Shown piece by piece: positions 8,541 through 16,846 of a stretch of DNA of 36,056 nt. The stretch is taken from contig DBXT01000031.1 of assembly GCA_002309615.1 (NCBI GenBank), positions 1-36,056 on the forward strand. Reading direction: 5' to 3'. This DNA is from Bacteroidales bacterium UBA1205 (GTDB taxonomy: Bacteria; Bacteroidota; Bacteroidia; Bacteroidales; WCHB1-69). Under the pieces are notes generated by a model, which had not been told where the DNA came from, searched no databases, and saw nothing but the letters and a program-made list of their open reading frames with translations. Each line of letters begins with the position of its first letter. Within the stretch, counting starts at the first letter, position 1. The position numbers and the translations under genes are program-made.

Positions 8541-9914
8541 ATGAAGAAGAATATATTTAAACGCTTAGCAATTGCAGTTTTAGCCATAGTTCCATTGGCT
8601 CAACTATCTGCACAAGAAAGTTATTTACTAAAAGATTTGCGGGTTCCGCAAATTTTAGAAGAAAATCCGGGCTATTCCATTCCTTACAAATTTCATATTG
8701 GTTTTCCATGTTTGAGCCACATTCAAGTGGGAGTAAACTCGCCTATCAATTATGGTCAATACATGACTATTGAAAACTCTTTGATGAAACATATAAGAAA
8801 CAACAATAGACTTGCTTTCAACCTACAAGAAAATATTATTGACTTTGGTTTTAGAATTAAAAACAGCAACTATATTTCTGTTACCGTCGGTGTTAAAGCA
8901 AACGGACTGGTCAATCTAAAGAAAGATTTCTTCAGATTTCTTATAGAAGGAAATGCTCCCTACGAAGGACAAACTTTAGCATTTGTCAACGACAAATCGG
9001 TATATCTTAATGCTTTCATGGAATTCGGCATTGGCTTTCAACGTGAAGAAAGTGCAAAATTTTCATGGGGTGTGAAAGCAAAATACTTGTTAGGATTAGC
9101 CAACGCATATACCAAATCTGCTGATTTGAGTTTACAATCCGAGATGGATTTTGACGCCATCATCGCCAATTACGGCTTTGTTGCCAATGTTCACGATTTA
9201 GACCAAATGTTGGCCATAGCCGATACCAACAATAATACAACAGATGAACTTATACAATTGGCAAAAGATGCTATTGAAAATCCAAGCCATGGTGCTGCCA
9301 TAGATTTCGGTCTTAGATATCGTATTAACAAAACTTTTGAAATAGATGCATCTGTTACCGATTTAGGTTTCATCCATTGGACAGCCGGCAAACAATGCTC
9401 TGTTACCGACAACACCATGAGATACGAAGGTGTTCCTTTTGAAGATACCGATATGGAAGCAGGAGAATTTTTAGAAAATTTCTTCGATTCCTTAGCCAAT
9501 ACTATGCAAGCCGAATTAGACACTGTTTCTATCGGGTCGTATAACAAAATGATTTCCACCAACATCAACATCGGTGGCTATATTTATGCATCACAAAACG
9601 ATAGATTCGGATTGAACTTTAAAGCAAGAATCATTAATGGCAACTTTGTTCCTTCCGGAACTATTTCCTATCACCGTACCTGCGGTAAATGGTTCGATTT
9701 TACTATAGGTAATACATTCAAAAACAATTATCTATTCAATCCCGGCATAGGATTCGCACTTCATCTTGGAGCAATCCAACTATATGCCATGGTGGATTAT
9801 ATCAATAGTGTTTATATTGATAGAATGCGCAATGTAAACGCTGTAATAGGTATTAATTTCTTTGCTCGACGAGCCAAACAACGGAGTTTCAGCAACATCC
9901 GTCCAAGCTGGTAA
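8541..9914 (+). CDS. DUF5723-type outer membrane beta-barrel protein
   Basis: 457 residues with a clear Sec signal peptide (MKKNIFKRLAIAVLA... cleaved near LSAQ, about residue 25). The mature part consists of alternating short amphipathic strands rich in F, Y, N and G (for example NYISVTVGVKANG and FGLNFKARI) and ends in a basic, aromatic tail, ...IRPSW. This is the pattern of Bacteroidota outer membrane barrels annotated as DUF5723. Function is not established. It closes the tgt-GSCFA-lpxD-lipoprotein run, 2 bp after the lipoprotein gene. It converges on ispE with a 2-bp gap and no visible terminator. Confidence 0.8.
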   Translation: MKKNIFKRLAIAVLAIVPLAQLSAQESYLLKDLRVPQILEENPGYSIPYKFHIGFPCLSHIQVGVNSPINYGQYMTIENSLMKHIRNNNRLAFNLQENIIDFGFRIKNSNYISVTVGVKANGLVNLKKDFFRFLIEGNAPYEGQTLAFVNDKSVYLNAFMEFGIGFQREESAKFSWGVKAKYLLGLANAYTKSADLSLQSEMDFDAIIANYGFVANVHDLDQMLAIADTNNNTTDELIQLAKDAIENPSHGAAIDFGLRYRINKTFEIDASVTDLGFIHWTAGKQCSVTDNTMRYEGVPFEDTDMEAGEFLENFFDSLANTMQAELDTVSIGSYNKMISTNINIGGYIYASQNDRFGLNFKARIINGNFVPSGTISYHRTCGKWFDFTIGNTFKNNYLFNPGIGFALHLGAIQLYAMVDYINSVYIDRMRNVNAVIGINFFARRAKQRSFSNIRPSW

Positions 9915-9916
9915 AA

Positions 9917-10729
9917 TTATATTTTTGTACTAAATACAAAACCGTATTGTTTCCAATGGTCAACCATAGGTTGACGATCAAATATACCATAAACGGTAGC
10001 CCCGCTTCCCGAAAGGGAAGCGTAGGCGGCTCCCTGACGCAATAGACGGTTCTTTATTTCTGCCAAAACAGGATATTTTGGGAATAAGGTATCTTCAAAA
10101 TCGTTGTGCAATGTTTGTTGCCACTTTTCCAATGGTAAATTCAACCATTGCAGGATAGATGTATTCTCTTGTCTGCACCGACAATTATCATAAGCTTCTT
10201 TGGTGGAAATATGAATATCGGGTTTTACCAATAAAATATATTTTCCCTCTAGTTGAGGCAAAGTAACAGATGTGAGTTTCTCTCCTTTACCCTCGCCTAT
10301 AGCAGGAAGATTATCAATAAAAAACGGACAGTCGCTACCCAGTTCGGCGGCATATTGCTTTAATTGCCCATCGGGTAAATTTAATTGCAACACCTCATTG
10401 AGCAACGTGAGAGCAAAAGCGGCATCGGCACTGCCACCGCCCAAACCGGCACCCATGGGTATACATTTATGTAAATGTATTTTCACCGCTGAGCATTGAT
10501 GCCTTTGTTGTATTAAGCGGTATGCTTTTACTACTAAATTGCTTTCCTCGTCACCGCTAATAACTAAACCGCTTTGCGTGTAAACAAATGTATCTGACGG
10601 AACTATCTCCAATATATCAGACAAGGCCTTAACGGGATAAAAACATGTAAGCAAATTATGATAGCCATCACTACGTTTTGACAAAATGTATAAGCCTATA
10701 TTAATTTTACATGACGGAAATACTATCAT
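9917..10729 (-). CDS. ispE: 4-diphosphocytidyl-2-C-methyl-D-erythritol kinase
   Basis: 270 residues from the ATG at 10729-10727. It phosphorylates CDP-methylerythritol in the MEP isoprenoid pathway, in the cytoplasm. It is a GHMP kinase: the N-terminal CKINIGLYI carries the substrate-binding Lys (residue 8), and the ATP loop PMGAGLGGGSADA spans about 91-103. A conserved C-terminal SGSGATVYGIF is present. A start at 10756 is possible in frame, but it would abut the -7 box at 10758-10765, and the family begins with the M-x-x-FP-x-x-KIN pattern, so 10729 is preferred. Confidence 0.95.
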   Translation of the reverse strand: MIVFPSCKINIGLYILSKRSDGYHNLLTCFYPVKALSDILEIVPSDTFVYTQSGLVISGDEESNLVVKAYRLIQQRHQCSAVKIHLHKCIPMGAGLGGGSADAAFALTLLNEVLQLNLPDGQLKQYAAELGSDCPFFIDNLPAIGEGKGEKLTSVTLPQLEGKYILLVKPDIHISTKEAYDNCRCRQENTSILQWLNLPLEKWQQTLHNDFEDTLFPKYPVLAEIKNRLLRQGAAYASLSGSGATVYGIFDRQPMVDHWKQYGFVFSTKI

Positions 10730-10757
10730 TGCTGCAAGGTTATTTATTTTACACACG

Positions 10758-10765
10758 CAAAGGTA
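10758..10765 (-). promoter_or_regulatory. -7 promoter element for ispE
   Basis: The minus strand reads TACCTTTG, followed by CG, 29 bp before the chosen ispE start. It decides between the two in-frame ATGs, because the upstream one at 10756 would precede or coincide with the transcription start. Confidence 0.6.
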
Positions 10766-10846
10766 GCATTTTTTTGAAACATAGCTCTCACACTTTCTTT
10801 TGGCAAATCTATATTGATTTATAAGTGTAATCGTTACTTCCGGCCA

Positions 10847-12889
10847 TTACCTTATCAAGGTTACGGTTCCCTGCTTGTGCTCTATTTTTTGATTATTGAG
10901 TCTATACTGCACTCGATAGACATATACTCCCATAGCCGCAGGCTTTCCGTCTACATTACCGTCCCATGCTCCTTCCATATCGGTGGTTTTGAATACCAAT
11001 AGTCCCCATCTGTCATAAACGGAAAACAAATAATCTTCCGTGCTTACATATGACAGTACCGGATGAAATGTTTGATTTTCAGCTATCTCACTATGCGGAT
11101 GAAAAGTATTGGGCACCCATACTATCGGTGTTTTGACCACTTCTATTATATTGGAATAACTTTTATCTTGAAAGCCATAAGGATTTCCTTTTCCTTCTTC
11201 GGCGACTACCCTATAATAAAATTTAGCTCCGTCAGTGGCATAATCCCATACATTATCGCAATAATCCGATTGGTTTATATTAACATCGTCAATATGCTGC
11301 ATGGCTGTTTCCGATTGGGTTTGGCGTTCTATACTATATAGCTCCAATCTACCTTGAAAACCTTCATAAGGTTGCCATTGCAGTTCTACCAAATCGGCAG
11401 ACGACTCCGAAGAAGTAAGAATGAAATTGCACACTGTATCCGAAAGAGCAAAAACTTCATCACATTCATCGGTAATGGCAGCATAATAGTAAGCGTTTTG
11501 CGTACCGGTATTAACGGAAGTATCTGTGAAATAATAAGCACTACCTTTTTTGTTCAGCTGTTGAAACAGCGAAAAATTACTTTTCCCGTGTATGGTTTTA
11601 TACACCATAAATTGCTTATAATTGATGGTATCGGGCACATAAAAAGCTATTTCCAACTTATTGCTGTCAACAACAGACACATAACGCAACAATACACTTC
11701 CTTGGGAATACACCCTGTTAAACTCTACGTCAATTTTGAGTGTTGAAGCCGAAAATCCGCTATCGGCATTAACAGCCTTTACATAATAAGTATAAACACT
11801 TTTCACATCAACATTGGCATGCGTAAACGACAATTGAGTGCCTGCCACCCTGCCTACTTGCATATATGGTCCTGCATTTTCGGAAGCATAAATAATATAG
11901 TCGGTAACACCGCCGGGCATGTTCTGATAAGCATTCCAAGATACTACCACTTTTTCTTTGCATTTATCGGGAAGGGCGGTAGTAAGTATGGTAACATGCA
12001 CATCTCCCAATGGACTGGCATTTCTGCAAGTATCAATGGAACATATTCTGTATTGTTGAACTTGTTCGGAAGAGTTTTCCGTATCAATATAATGGGTGTT
12101 TTCAGCTCCCCATACGGTGTCCACCACATTCCATATTCCGTCTTGAAATACATACACTATATAACCCCAAATATCTTTATCCTCAGGCCTTTTCCACCCC
12201 AATTCCACTTGCTGGGTAACAGGGTTGATAGATACAGTATCCAATTGGGGGATGGAAGGAGATATAAAATCGGTAAATATATCGGTTTGCCACATGGATT
12301 GGTGATAACACCCTCCGCATTGGGCTCGCAATTGCACACAATAGCCCAATTGTTCCCCGCATTCGTGTATGGTATCTTTGTAAGCATATAGCGATGTAGT
12401 GTCGTACACTGTACTCTCATCGCCTCTTTGTTTTAATATATCAAAAACACAACTGCCTGTAGCATTCGGATAAGGAGTAAGCCAATCCAAATCGGCTGTG
12501 CCGATGCCGTTATTGGTAAGCACCATCAACAAACTTCCTATGGTATCGGAAGTATAGGTTGTGGCAGCATCTAAACTATAAAGTTGAACATAATAAAACC
12601 ATTGTTGAATATCACCGTTTGCACCGGTATGAGTATATTCCACCCATACATTGGTATCCAATGCATTAGGATTATAAGCGTTTCCTCCTTCATAGAGGAT
12701 GGCATAAGGCCCGTTCAGCGAATTAGATGCAAAAAGCCTATGCTTATAACCGACAGGAATATTACCCACCGCCCATTTGATGGTAATATTACCCGATGTA
12801 TCGGTTGCGGTGCATCCCATAATGAGGCTTTGCGCACACATGCCTGCACCTGCCAATACAAAAACTACGGTAATAATCAGTTTTTTCAT
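10847..12889 (-). CDS. Secreted T9SS type B cargo protein with fibronectin III-like repeats
   Basis: 680 residues. A signal peptide (cleavage near GMCAQ) is followed by several repeated beta-sandwich units of FN3 character, with recurring VxLxWxxP-type strands and YYVxA or YRV strands between about 25 and 580. Residues about 590-680 are a type B T9SS sorting domain: VWVPNTFHPH opens it, VYDRWGLLVF and AWDGNVDG are in the middle, and MGVYVYRVQY precedes the end. T9SS substrates are exported across the outer membrane and attached or released. This one lacks an evident enzyme domain, so an adhesin or surface-fibre role is the best guess. No secretion gene is adjacent. No TAnnTTTG match was found upstream. 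Confidence 0.9.
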   Translation of the reverse strand: MKKLIITVVFVLAGAGMCAQSLIMGCTATDTSGNITIKWAVGNIPVGYKHRLFASNSLNGPYAILYEGGNAYNPNALDTNVWVEYTHTGANGDIQQWFYYVQLYSLDAATTYTSDTIGSLLMVLTNNGIGTADLDWLTPYPNATGSCVFDILKQRGDESTVYDTTSLYAYKDTIHECGEQLGYCVQLRAQCGGCYHQSMWQTDIFTDFISPSIPQLDTVSINPVTQQVELGWKRPEDKDIWGYIVYVFQDGIWNVVDTVWGAENTHYIDTENSSEQVQQYRICSIDTCRNASPLGDVHVTILTTALPDKCKEKVVVSWNAYQNMPGGVTDYIIYASENAGPYMQVGRVAGTQLSFTHANVDVKSVYTYYVKAVNADSGFSASTLKIDVEFNRVYSQGSVLLRYVSVVDSNKLEIAFYVPDTINYKQFMVYKTIHGKSNFSLFQQLNKKGSAYYFTDTSVNTGTQNAYYYAAITDECDEVFALSDTVCNFILTSSESSADLVELQWQPYEGFQGRLELYSIERQTQSETAMQHIDDVNINQSDYCDNVWDYATDGAKFYYRVVAEEGKGNPYGFQDKSYSNIIEVVKTPIVWVPNTFHPHSEIAENQTFHPVLSYVSTEDYLFSVYDRWGLLVFKTTDMEGAWDGNVDGKPAAMGVYVYRVQYRLNNQKIEHKQGTVTLIR

Positions 12890-13066
12890 CCAATATGTTG
12901 CTAATTTGTTAAAATAACGACATTCCCTTCAAAATATTGTATGAGCCATGCTATTTTCTAATCTTCCGCTTTATCTTAGACGAGGTAGAATACAAAAAAG
13001 TTGCAATTTCACTTTTATGTGACAAAAAAAAAGCGTTATACTTGATAGAAATTTATTTTTTTTGTG

Positions 13067-13074
13067 TACATTTG
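13067..13074 (+). promoter_or_regulatory. -7 promoter element for the recA operon
   Basis: TACATTTG, followed by CA, lies 63 bp before the recA ATG. A CTTG at 13041-13044 sits 22 bp upstream and could serve as a weak -33 element. No canonical LexA-type palindrome (CTG-N10-CAG or GAAC-N4-GTTC) was seen between 12890 and 13136. Confidence 0.6.
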
Positions 13075-13136
13075 CAAATTATAAAAAACATTATCTATCA
13101 AACTTTACTTTAAATAACATCAAATAAATAAATCTC

Positions 13137-14150
13137 ATGGCAAAAGAAGAAAAAACAGACAACAATGAAAAACTGAAAATGCTGAATTCCACACTTGAAC
13201 GTTTGGAAAAAGTATATGGTAAAGGAGCTATCATGCGTATGGGGGACTCGCCTGCCGAAAATATAGATGTAATATCCACCGGTTCGTTAGGTTTGGATAT
13301 TGCTTTAGGTGTGAACGGGTTGCCTAAGGGAAGAGTAATAGAAATATTCGGGCCGGAATCCTCCGGAAAAACCACATTGGCCATACATGCCATAGCAGAA
13401 GCTCAACGCAAGGGCGGCATTGCAGCCTTTATAGATGCAGAACACGCTTTTGACAGATTTTATGCTCAAAAATTGGGCGTAGACATAGAAAACTTGCTGA
13501 TATCCCAACCTGACAATGGAGAACAAGCATTGGAAATTGCCGATAACCTCATTCGCAGCGGAGCTATTGATATTATAGTAATTGACTCCGTAGCGGCGCT
13601 TACTCCTAAAAGTGAGATAGAAGGTGAAATGGGAGATTCCAAAATGGGTCTGCAAGCACGTTTGATGTCCCAAGCCCTTAGAAAGCTCACCTCCACTATC
13701 AGCAAAACCAATTGCTGCTGCATATTTATTAACCAATTACGAGAGAAAATAGGCGTGCTTTTCGGCAATCCCGAAACCACTACCGGTGGTAACGCTTTGA
13801 AATTCTATGCCTCCGTTCGTATAGACATACGCCGTCAAACACAAATAAAAGAAGGCGATAATGTAATAGGCAACCATGTAAAAGTAAAGGTAATAAAAAA
13901 CAAAGTTGCTCCTCCTTTCCGCACTGCGGAATTTGACATCATGTACGGAGAAGGCATATCCAAAAGCGGCGAAATTGTAGATTTGGGTGTAGAATACAAT
14001 ATCATCAAAAAAAGCGGCTCTTGGTTTTCTTATGGTGACACCAAACTGGCTCAAGGAAGAGAAAGTGTGAAAACAGTATTGGAAGAAAATCCGGAATTGG
14101 CTCAAGAGTTAGAAAACAAAATAAAAGAAGCCATAGCTGCAAAAAAATAA
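13137..14150 (+). CDS. recA: Recombinase RecA
   Basis: 337 residues, full-length. RecA forms the strand-exchange filament on single-stranded DNA and the SOS coprotease. The Walker A motif GPESSGKT lies at 72-79, AFIDAEHAFD follows, and IIVIDSVAALTP is the Walker B strand. The L2 loop region contains FINQLREKIGV and GNPETTTGGNALKFYASVR. The C-terminus is lysine- and alanine-rich and short. It is the first gene of a tight run with a TPR lipoprotein, a permease, a methyltransferase and a deacetylase-like protein. Confidence 0.98.
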   Translation: MAKEEKTDNNEKLKMLNSTLERLEKVYGKGAIMRMGDSPAENIDVISTGSLGLDIALGVNGLPKGRVIEIFGPESSGKTTLAIHAIAEAQRKGGIAAFIDAEHAFDRFYAQKLGVDIENLLISQPDNGEQALEIADNLIRSGAIDIIVIDSVAALTPKSEIEGEMGDSKMGLQARLMSQALRKLTSTISKTNCCCIFINQLREKIGVLFGNPETTTGGNALKFYASVRIDIRRQTQIKEGDNVIGNHVKVKVIKNKVAPPFRTAEFDIMYGEGISKSGEIVDLGVEYNIIKKSGSWFSYGDTKLAQGRESVKTVLEENPELAQELENKIKEAIAAKK

Positions 14151-14155
14151 TATTC

Positions 14156-15154
14156 ATGCAAAACAACATATTTATATATATCCTATTGCTTGCTTTATTG
14201 GCATGCAATAGGATATCCGATACCGGCAAATACGATGACCTGCCTATAGAATTGGCAGAAATACGCCAAGCGATAGATAAGGACCCTCATAATGCAGACT
14301 TGTATAGAGATTTATCCTTATATTTTATAAGCACACACGAACTTGACAGTGCCCTATCTGCCATAGGACAAGCCATACGTATGGACTCCACCAATGACAG
14401 CTACTACGAAACATTATCGGATGTATATTTTGCACAAACCAAAACCGATGAAGCGGAAGAAGCATTAGACAAAGCGCTATTGATCAACCATGAAAATAAT
14501 AATGCCCGCTTGAAATTAGCGGAACTGCATTTTTTGCTTAAACGCTATAAATTATCACAAGAAACAGCACAACAGGCTATTATGCAAACAGGGCATAATC
14601 CCAAGGCCTATTTTATTTTAGCATGGAATTACAGAGAACAAGGCGATACCGCCAGTGCTATACGCAATTATTTAATAGCAGCAGACCAAGATGCAGGATA
14701 TTATGATGCCTATATGGAATTGGGTATCTTATACCAATACCTGCACAATGCTTTGGCAGTAGATTATTACAACAATGCTTTAAATTGCAGACCTAATGAT
14801 TTTCAAGCTTTGTACAATTTGGGAATGTACTACCAAGAAAACAAAGACTACGAAAAAGCATTAAGCAAATATAAAATGATATTGCAAAACGACCCGAATA
14901 ATAAACTGGCATTGCATAATATGGGATGGAACTATTTGGCTACTGCCAAATACGAAGAAGCTGCCGTATTTTTTTCCAAAGCCATAGAACAAGATGAAAC
15001 TTACATAGAAGCTATCTATAATAGAGGCATTGCTTTTGAAATGTTGCAAAAATATGATAATGCTCGTCAAGACTTTATGTATTGCCTTAAATTGCAGCCA
15101 AATTACGAGTTGGCCATAGAAAGTTTGAACAGATTGGATAAAATGGGCAAATAG
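14156..15154 (+). CDS. TPR-repeat lipoprotein
   Basis: 332 residues, starting 5 bp after recA. The N-terminus is a lipoprotein signal with lipobox LLAC (Cys at about 17). The remainder is tandem tetratricopeptide repeats from about 45 to 325, with typical units such as NADLYRDLSLYF, YEKALSKYKMILQNDPNN and LALHNMGWNY. About eight repeats can be picked out. It is probably a periplasm-facing scaffold for protein-protein contacts. No partner is identifiable. Cotranscription with recA is inferred from spacing only and does not imply a role in recombination. Confidence 0.9.
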   Translation: MQNNIFIYILLLALLACNRISDTGKYDDLPIELAEIRQAIDKDPHNADLYRDLSLYFISTHELDSALSAIGQAIRMDSTNDSYYETLSDVYFAQTKTDEAEEALDKALLINHENNNARLKLAELHFLLKRYKLSQETAQQAIMQTGHNPKAYFILAWNYREQGDTASAIRNYLIAADQDAGYYDAYMELGILYQYLHNALAVDYYNNALNCRPNDFQALYNLGMYYQENKDYEKALSKYKMILQNDPNNKLALHNMGWNYLATAKYEEAAVFFSKAIEQDETYIEAIYNRGIAFEMLQKYDNARQDFMYCLKLQPNYELAIESLNRLDKMGK

Positions 15155-15157
15155 CAC

Positions 15158-16309
15158 ATGAAAAAAAATACGCGAAACACCATTATTGGCAGTATCTCCA
15201 TATTGATTGTCATTGCATTGATAATATATTTAGGGTGGTATTTTTCCCATATCACCATCTTTATAATCATAGCTTTGATAATCTCCCTATTGGCAAATCC
15301 ACTCAAACTGCTATTGACCAAAATTCACATAGGCAAAAGCTATATAAGCAACGGTTGGGCCAGTGCATTGGCTTTATTGCTGATTATAGCTTGTATAGTA
15401 GGTCTTGTAGCGGCTGTAGCACCCACTATAGACAAACAATTGAATACACTCTCCCATGTCAATGTGAACACTTTGCAACATTCCTACAAAGAACAATTGG
15501 CACAAGTGGATGCGTTTTTGCACCAATACGATATTATCAACCAAAACGAATGCTTGGAAACCATTATTATAGACGGAGTGGTGAGCAATATCAAAAAAAT
15601 CACCCCTTCTAAATTTTTCAACAATTTTATAGAATCTATAGGCATACTATTCTTGGGGATATTTTCTGTATTGTTTATCGCTTTTTATATACTCAAAGAC
15701 ATTCCCAAACTACAGAATGCCATCATTAACATGATGCCCGATAAACACCAAAATGAAACCTACCACATACTTTCCCGCTCCAAAAAATTATTATCCAACT
15801 ATTTTATAGGTCTGGCTGTAGAAATAGTTTTGGTGGCTATGGTAGAATTTGCTTTATTGAGTATCTTAAAAATAGAAAATGCTTTATTAATTGCAGTATT
15901 GGGAGGTGTATTGGTAATCATACCCTATATAGGCTCCATTGTTGCCTGCGTATTGGGTTGCATATTCGCAATCATGACTGCCTACATTGCCAATCCGGAC
16001 ATTATGATAATGGAAATACTGCTGAAAGTAATAGGCACTTTTGCTTTTTGCCGTATTCTTGACAATTTCTTCTTACAACCCTACATTGCTTCCAAATCGG
16101 TAAAAGCACACCCGTTGGAAATATTTTTGGTGGTGCTTGTTTCGGGGCATATTGCCGGCATTCCCGGCATGATGTTAGGCATACCGGCCTATACCATACT
16201 CCGTATAGTATGCCAAGAATTTTTCGGCAACATAAATTTTGTTAAAACACTCACCCGCAGTTTATCCGACGACACTAACACAGAAAATTCCAATCCGCAG
16301 CAGCCATGA
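15158..16309 (+). CDS. AI-2E transporter family (PerM-like) membrane protein
   Basis: 383 residues, 3 bp after the TPR gene. Two membrane helices lie at about 8-45, a third at 60-90, a soluble segment at about 95-150, and four or five further helices occupy 155-370. The C-terminal half carries the family's glycine-rich VLGGVLVIIPYIGS stretch and ILDNFFLQPYI, followed by HPLEIFLVVLVSGHIAG. Members include TqsA (exporter of autoinducer 2) and sodium/proton antiporters, so the name does not show what it transports. It ends in an ATGA overlap with the methyltransferase gene. Confidence 0.92.
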   Translation: MKKNTRNTIIGSISILIVIALIIYLGWYFSHITIFIIIALIISLLANPLKLLLTKIHIGKSYISNGWASALALLLIIACIVGLVAAVAPTIDKQLNTLSHVNVNTLQHSYKEQLAQVDAFLHQYDIINQNECLETIIIDGVVSNIKKITPSKFFNNFIESIGILFLGIFSVLFIAFYILKDIPKLQNAIINMMPDKHQNETYHILSRSKKLLSNYFIGLAVEIVLVAMVEFALLSILKIENALLIAVLGGVLVIIPYIGSIVACVLGCIFAIMTAYIANPDIMIMEILLKVIGTFAFCRILDNFFLQPYIASKSVKAHPLEIFLVVLVSGHIAGIPGMMLGIPAYTILRIVCQEFFGNINFVKTLTRSLSDDTNTENSNPQQP

Positions 16310-16842
16310 AAAAATTAAGCATGGAAGAACTTCATCGTATGGACGTTGACAGCTATAAACAATGTAAAAAGTTGCCCGTTGTCATTGTATTAGACAACAT
16401 ACGAAGCATGAACAACATAGGCTCTGTATTTCGCACTGCCGATGCTTTCAAAATAGAAAAAATAATACTCTGCGGTATTACCGCCACCCCACCACACAAA
16501 GATATTGAAAAAACAGCTTTAGGAGCTACCTTGTCGGTAGAATGGGAATACGTACCCGATACTATGACAGCCGTACAAATGCTGCAACAAAAAGCTTATA
16601 CCGTTTATGCCATAGAACAAGTGGAACACAGCACCCTGCTACACAATATACAATGGGACGGTAACACCCCGATAGCATTGGTGTTTGGAAATGAAGTAAT
16701 GGGGGTAAGCCAGGAAGTGGTGGACATATGCCAAAAAGCTATAGAAATTCCTCAATTCGGAACCAAACATTCGCTCAACATATCAGTCAGTGCCGGCATA
16801 GTAATGTGGCATTTATGTTATTTATCGCTTATACAAAAATAA
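16306..16842 (+). CDS. SpoU/TrmH family RNA 2'-O-methyltransferase
   Basis: 178 residues, small and close to the bare SPOUT domain, so no separate RNA-binding extension is present. Motif 1, NNIGSVFRTADAF, lies at about 30-42. Motif 2, LVFGNEVMGVS, lies at about 125-135. Motif 3, IPQFGTKHSLNISVSAG, lies at about 148-164 and forms the knot that binds S-adenosylmethionine. The expected activity is 2'-O-methylation of a tRNA or rRNA ribose. The target cannot be assigned between TrmH- and TrmL-type enzymes. Its start overlaps the permease stop by 4 bp (ATGA), a sign of translational coupling. Confidence 0.92.
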   Translation: MKKLSMEELHRMDVDSYKQCKKLPVVIVLDNIRSMNNIGSVFRTADAFKIEKIILCGITATPPHKDIEKTALGATLSVEWEYVPDTMTAVQMLQQKAYTVYAIEQVEHSTLLHNIQWDGNTPIALVFGNEVMGVSQEVVDICQKAIEIPQFGTKHSLNISVSAGIVMWHLCYLSLIQK

Positions 16843-16846
16843 AAAA

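Noticed and set aside
10800..10860. Hairpin at the end of the T9SS cargo gene as a terminator
   Set aside because: Only a 5-bp stem (ACCTT/AAGGT) over the stop codon, without a T tract.
11819..12391. Long plus-strand frame of 190 codons
   Set aside because: It is antisense to the FN3-repeat cargo gene, has no family resemblance and is explained by codon bias of the real gene.
12890..13136. SOS operator upstream of recA
   Set aside because: No CTG-N10-CAG or GAAC-N4-GTTC palindrome could be found by eye; Bacteroidota LexA sites are also poorly defined.
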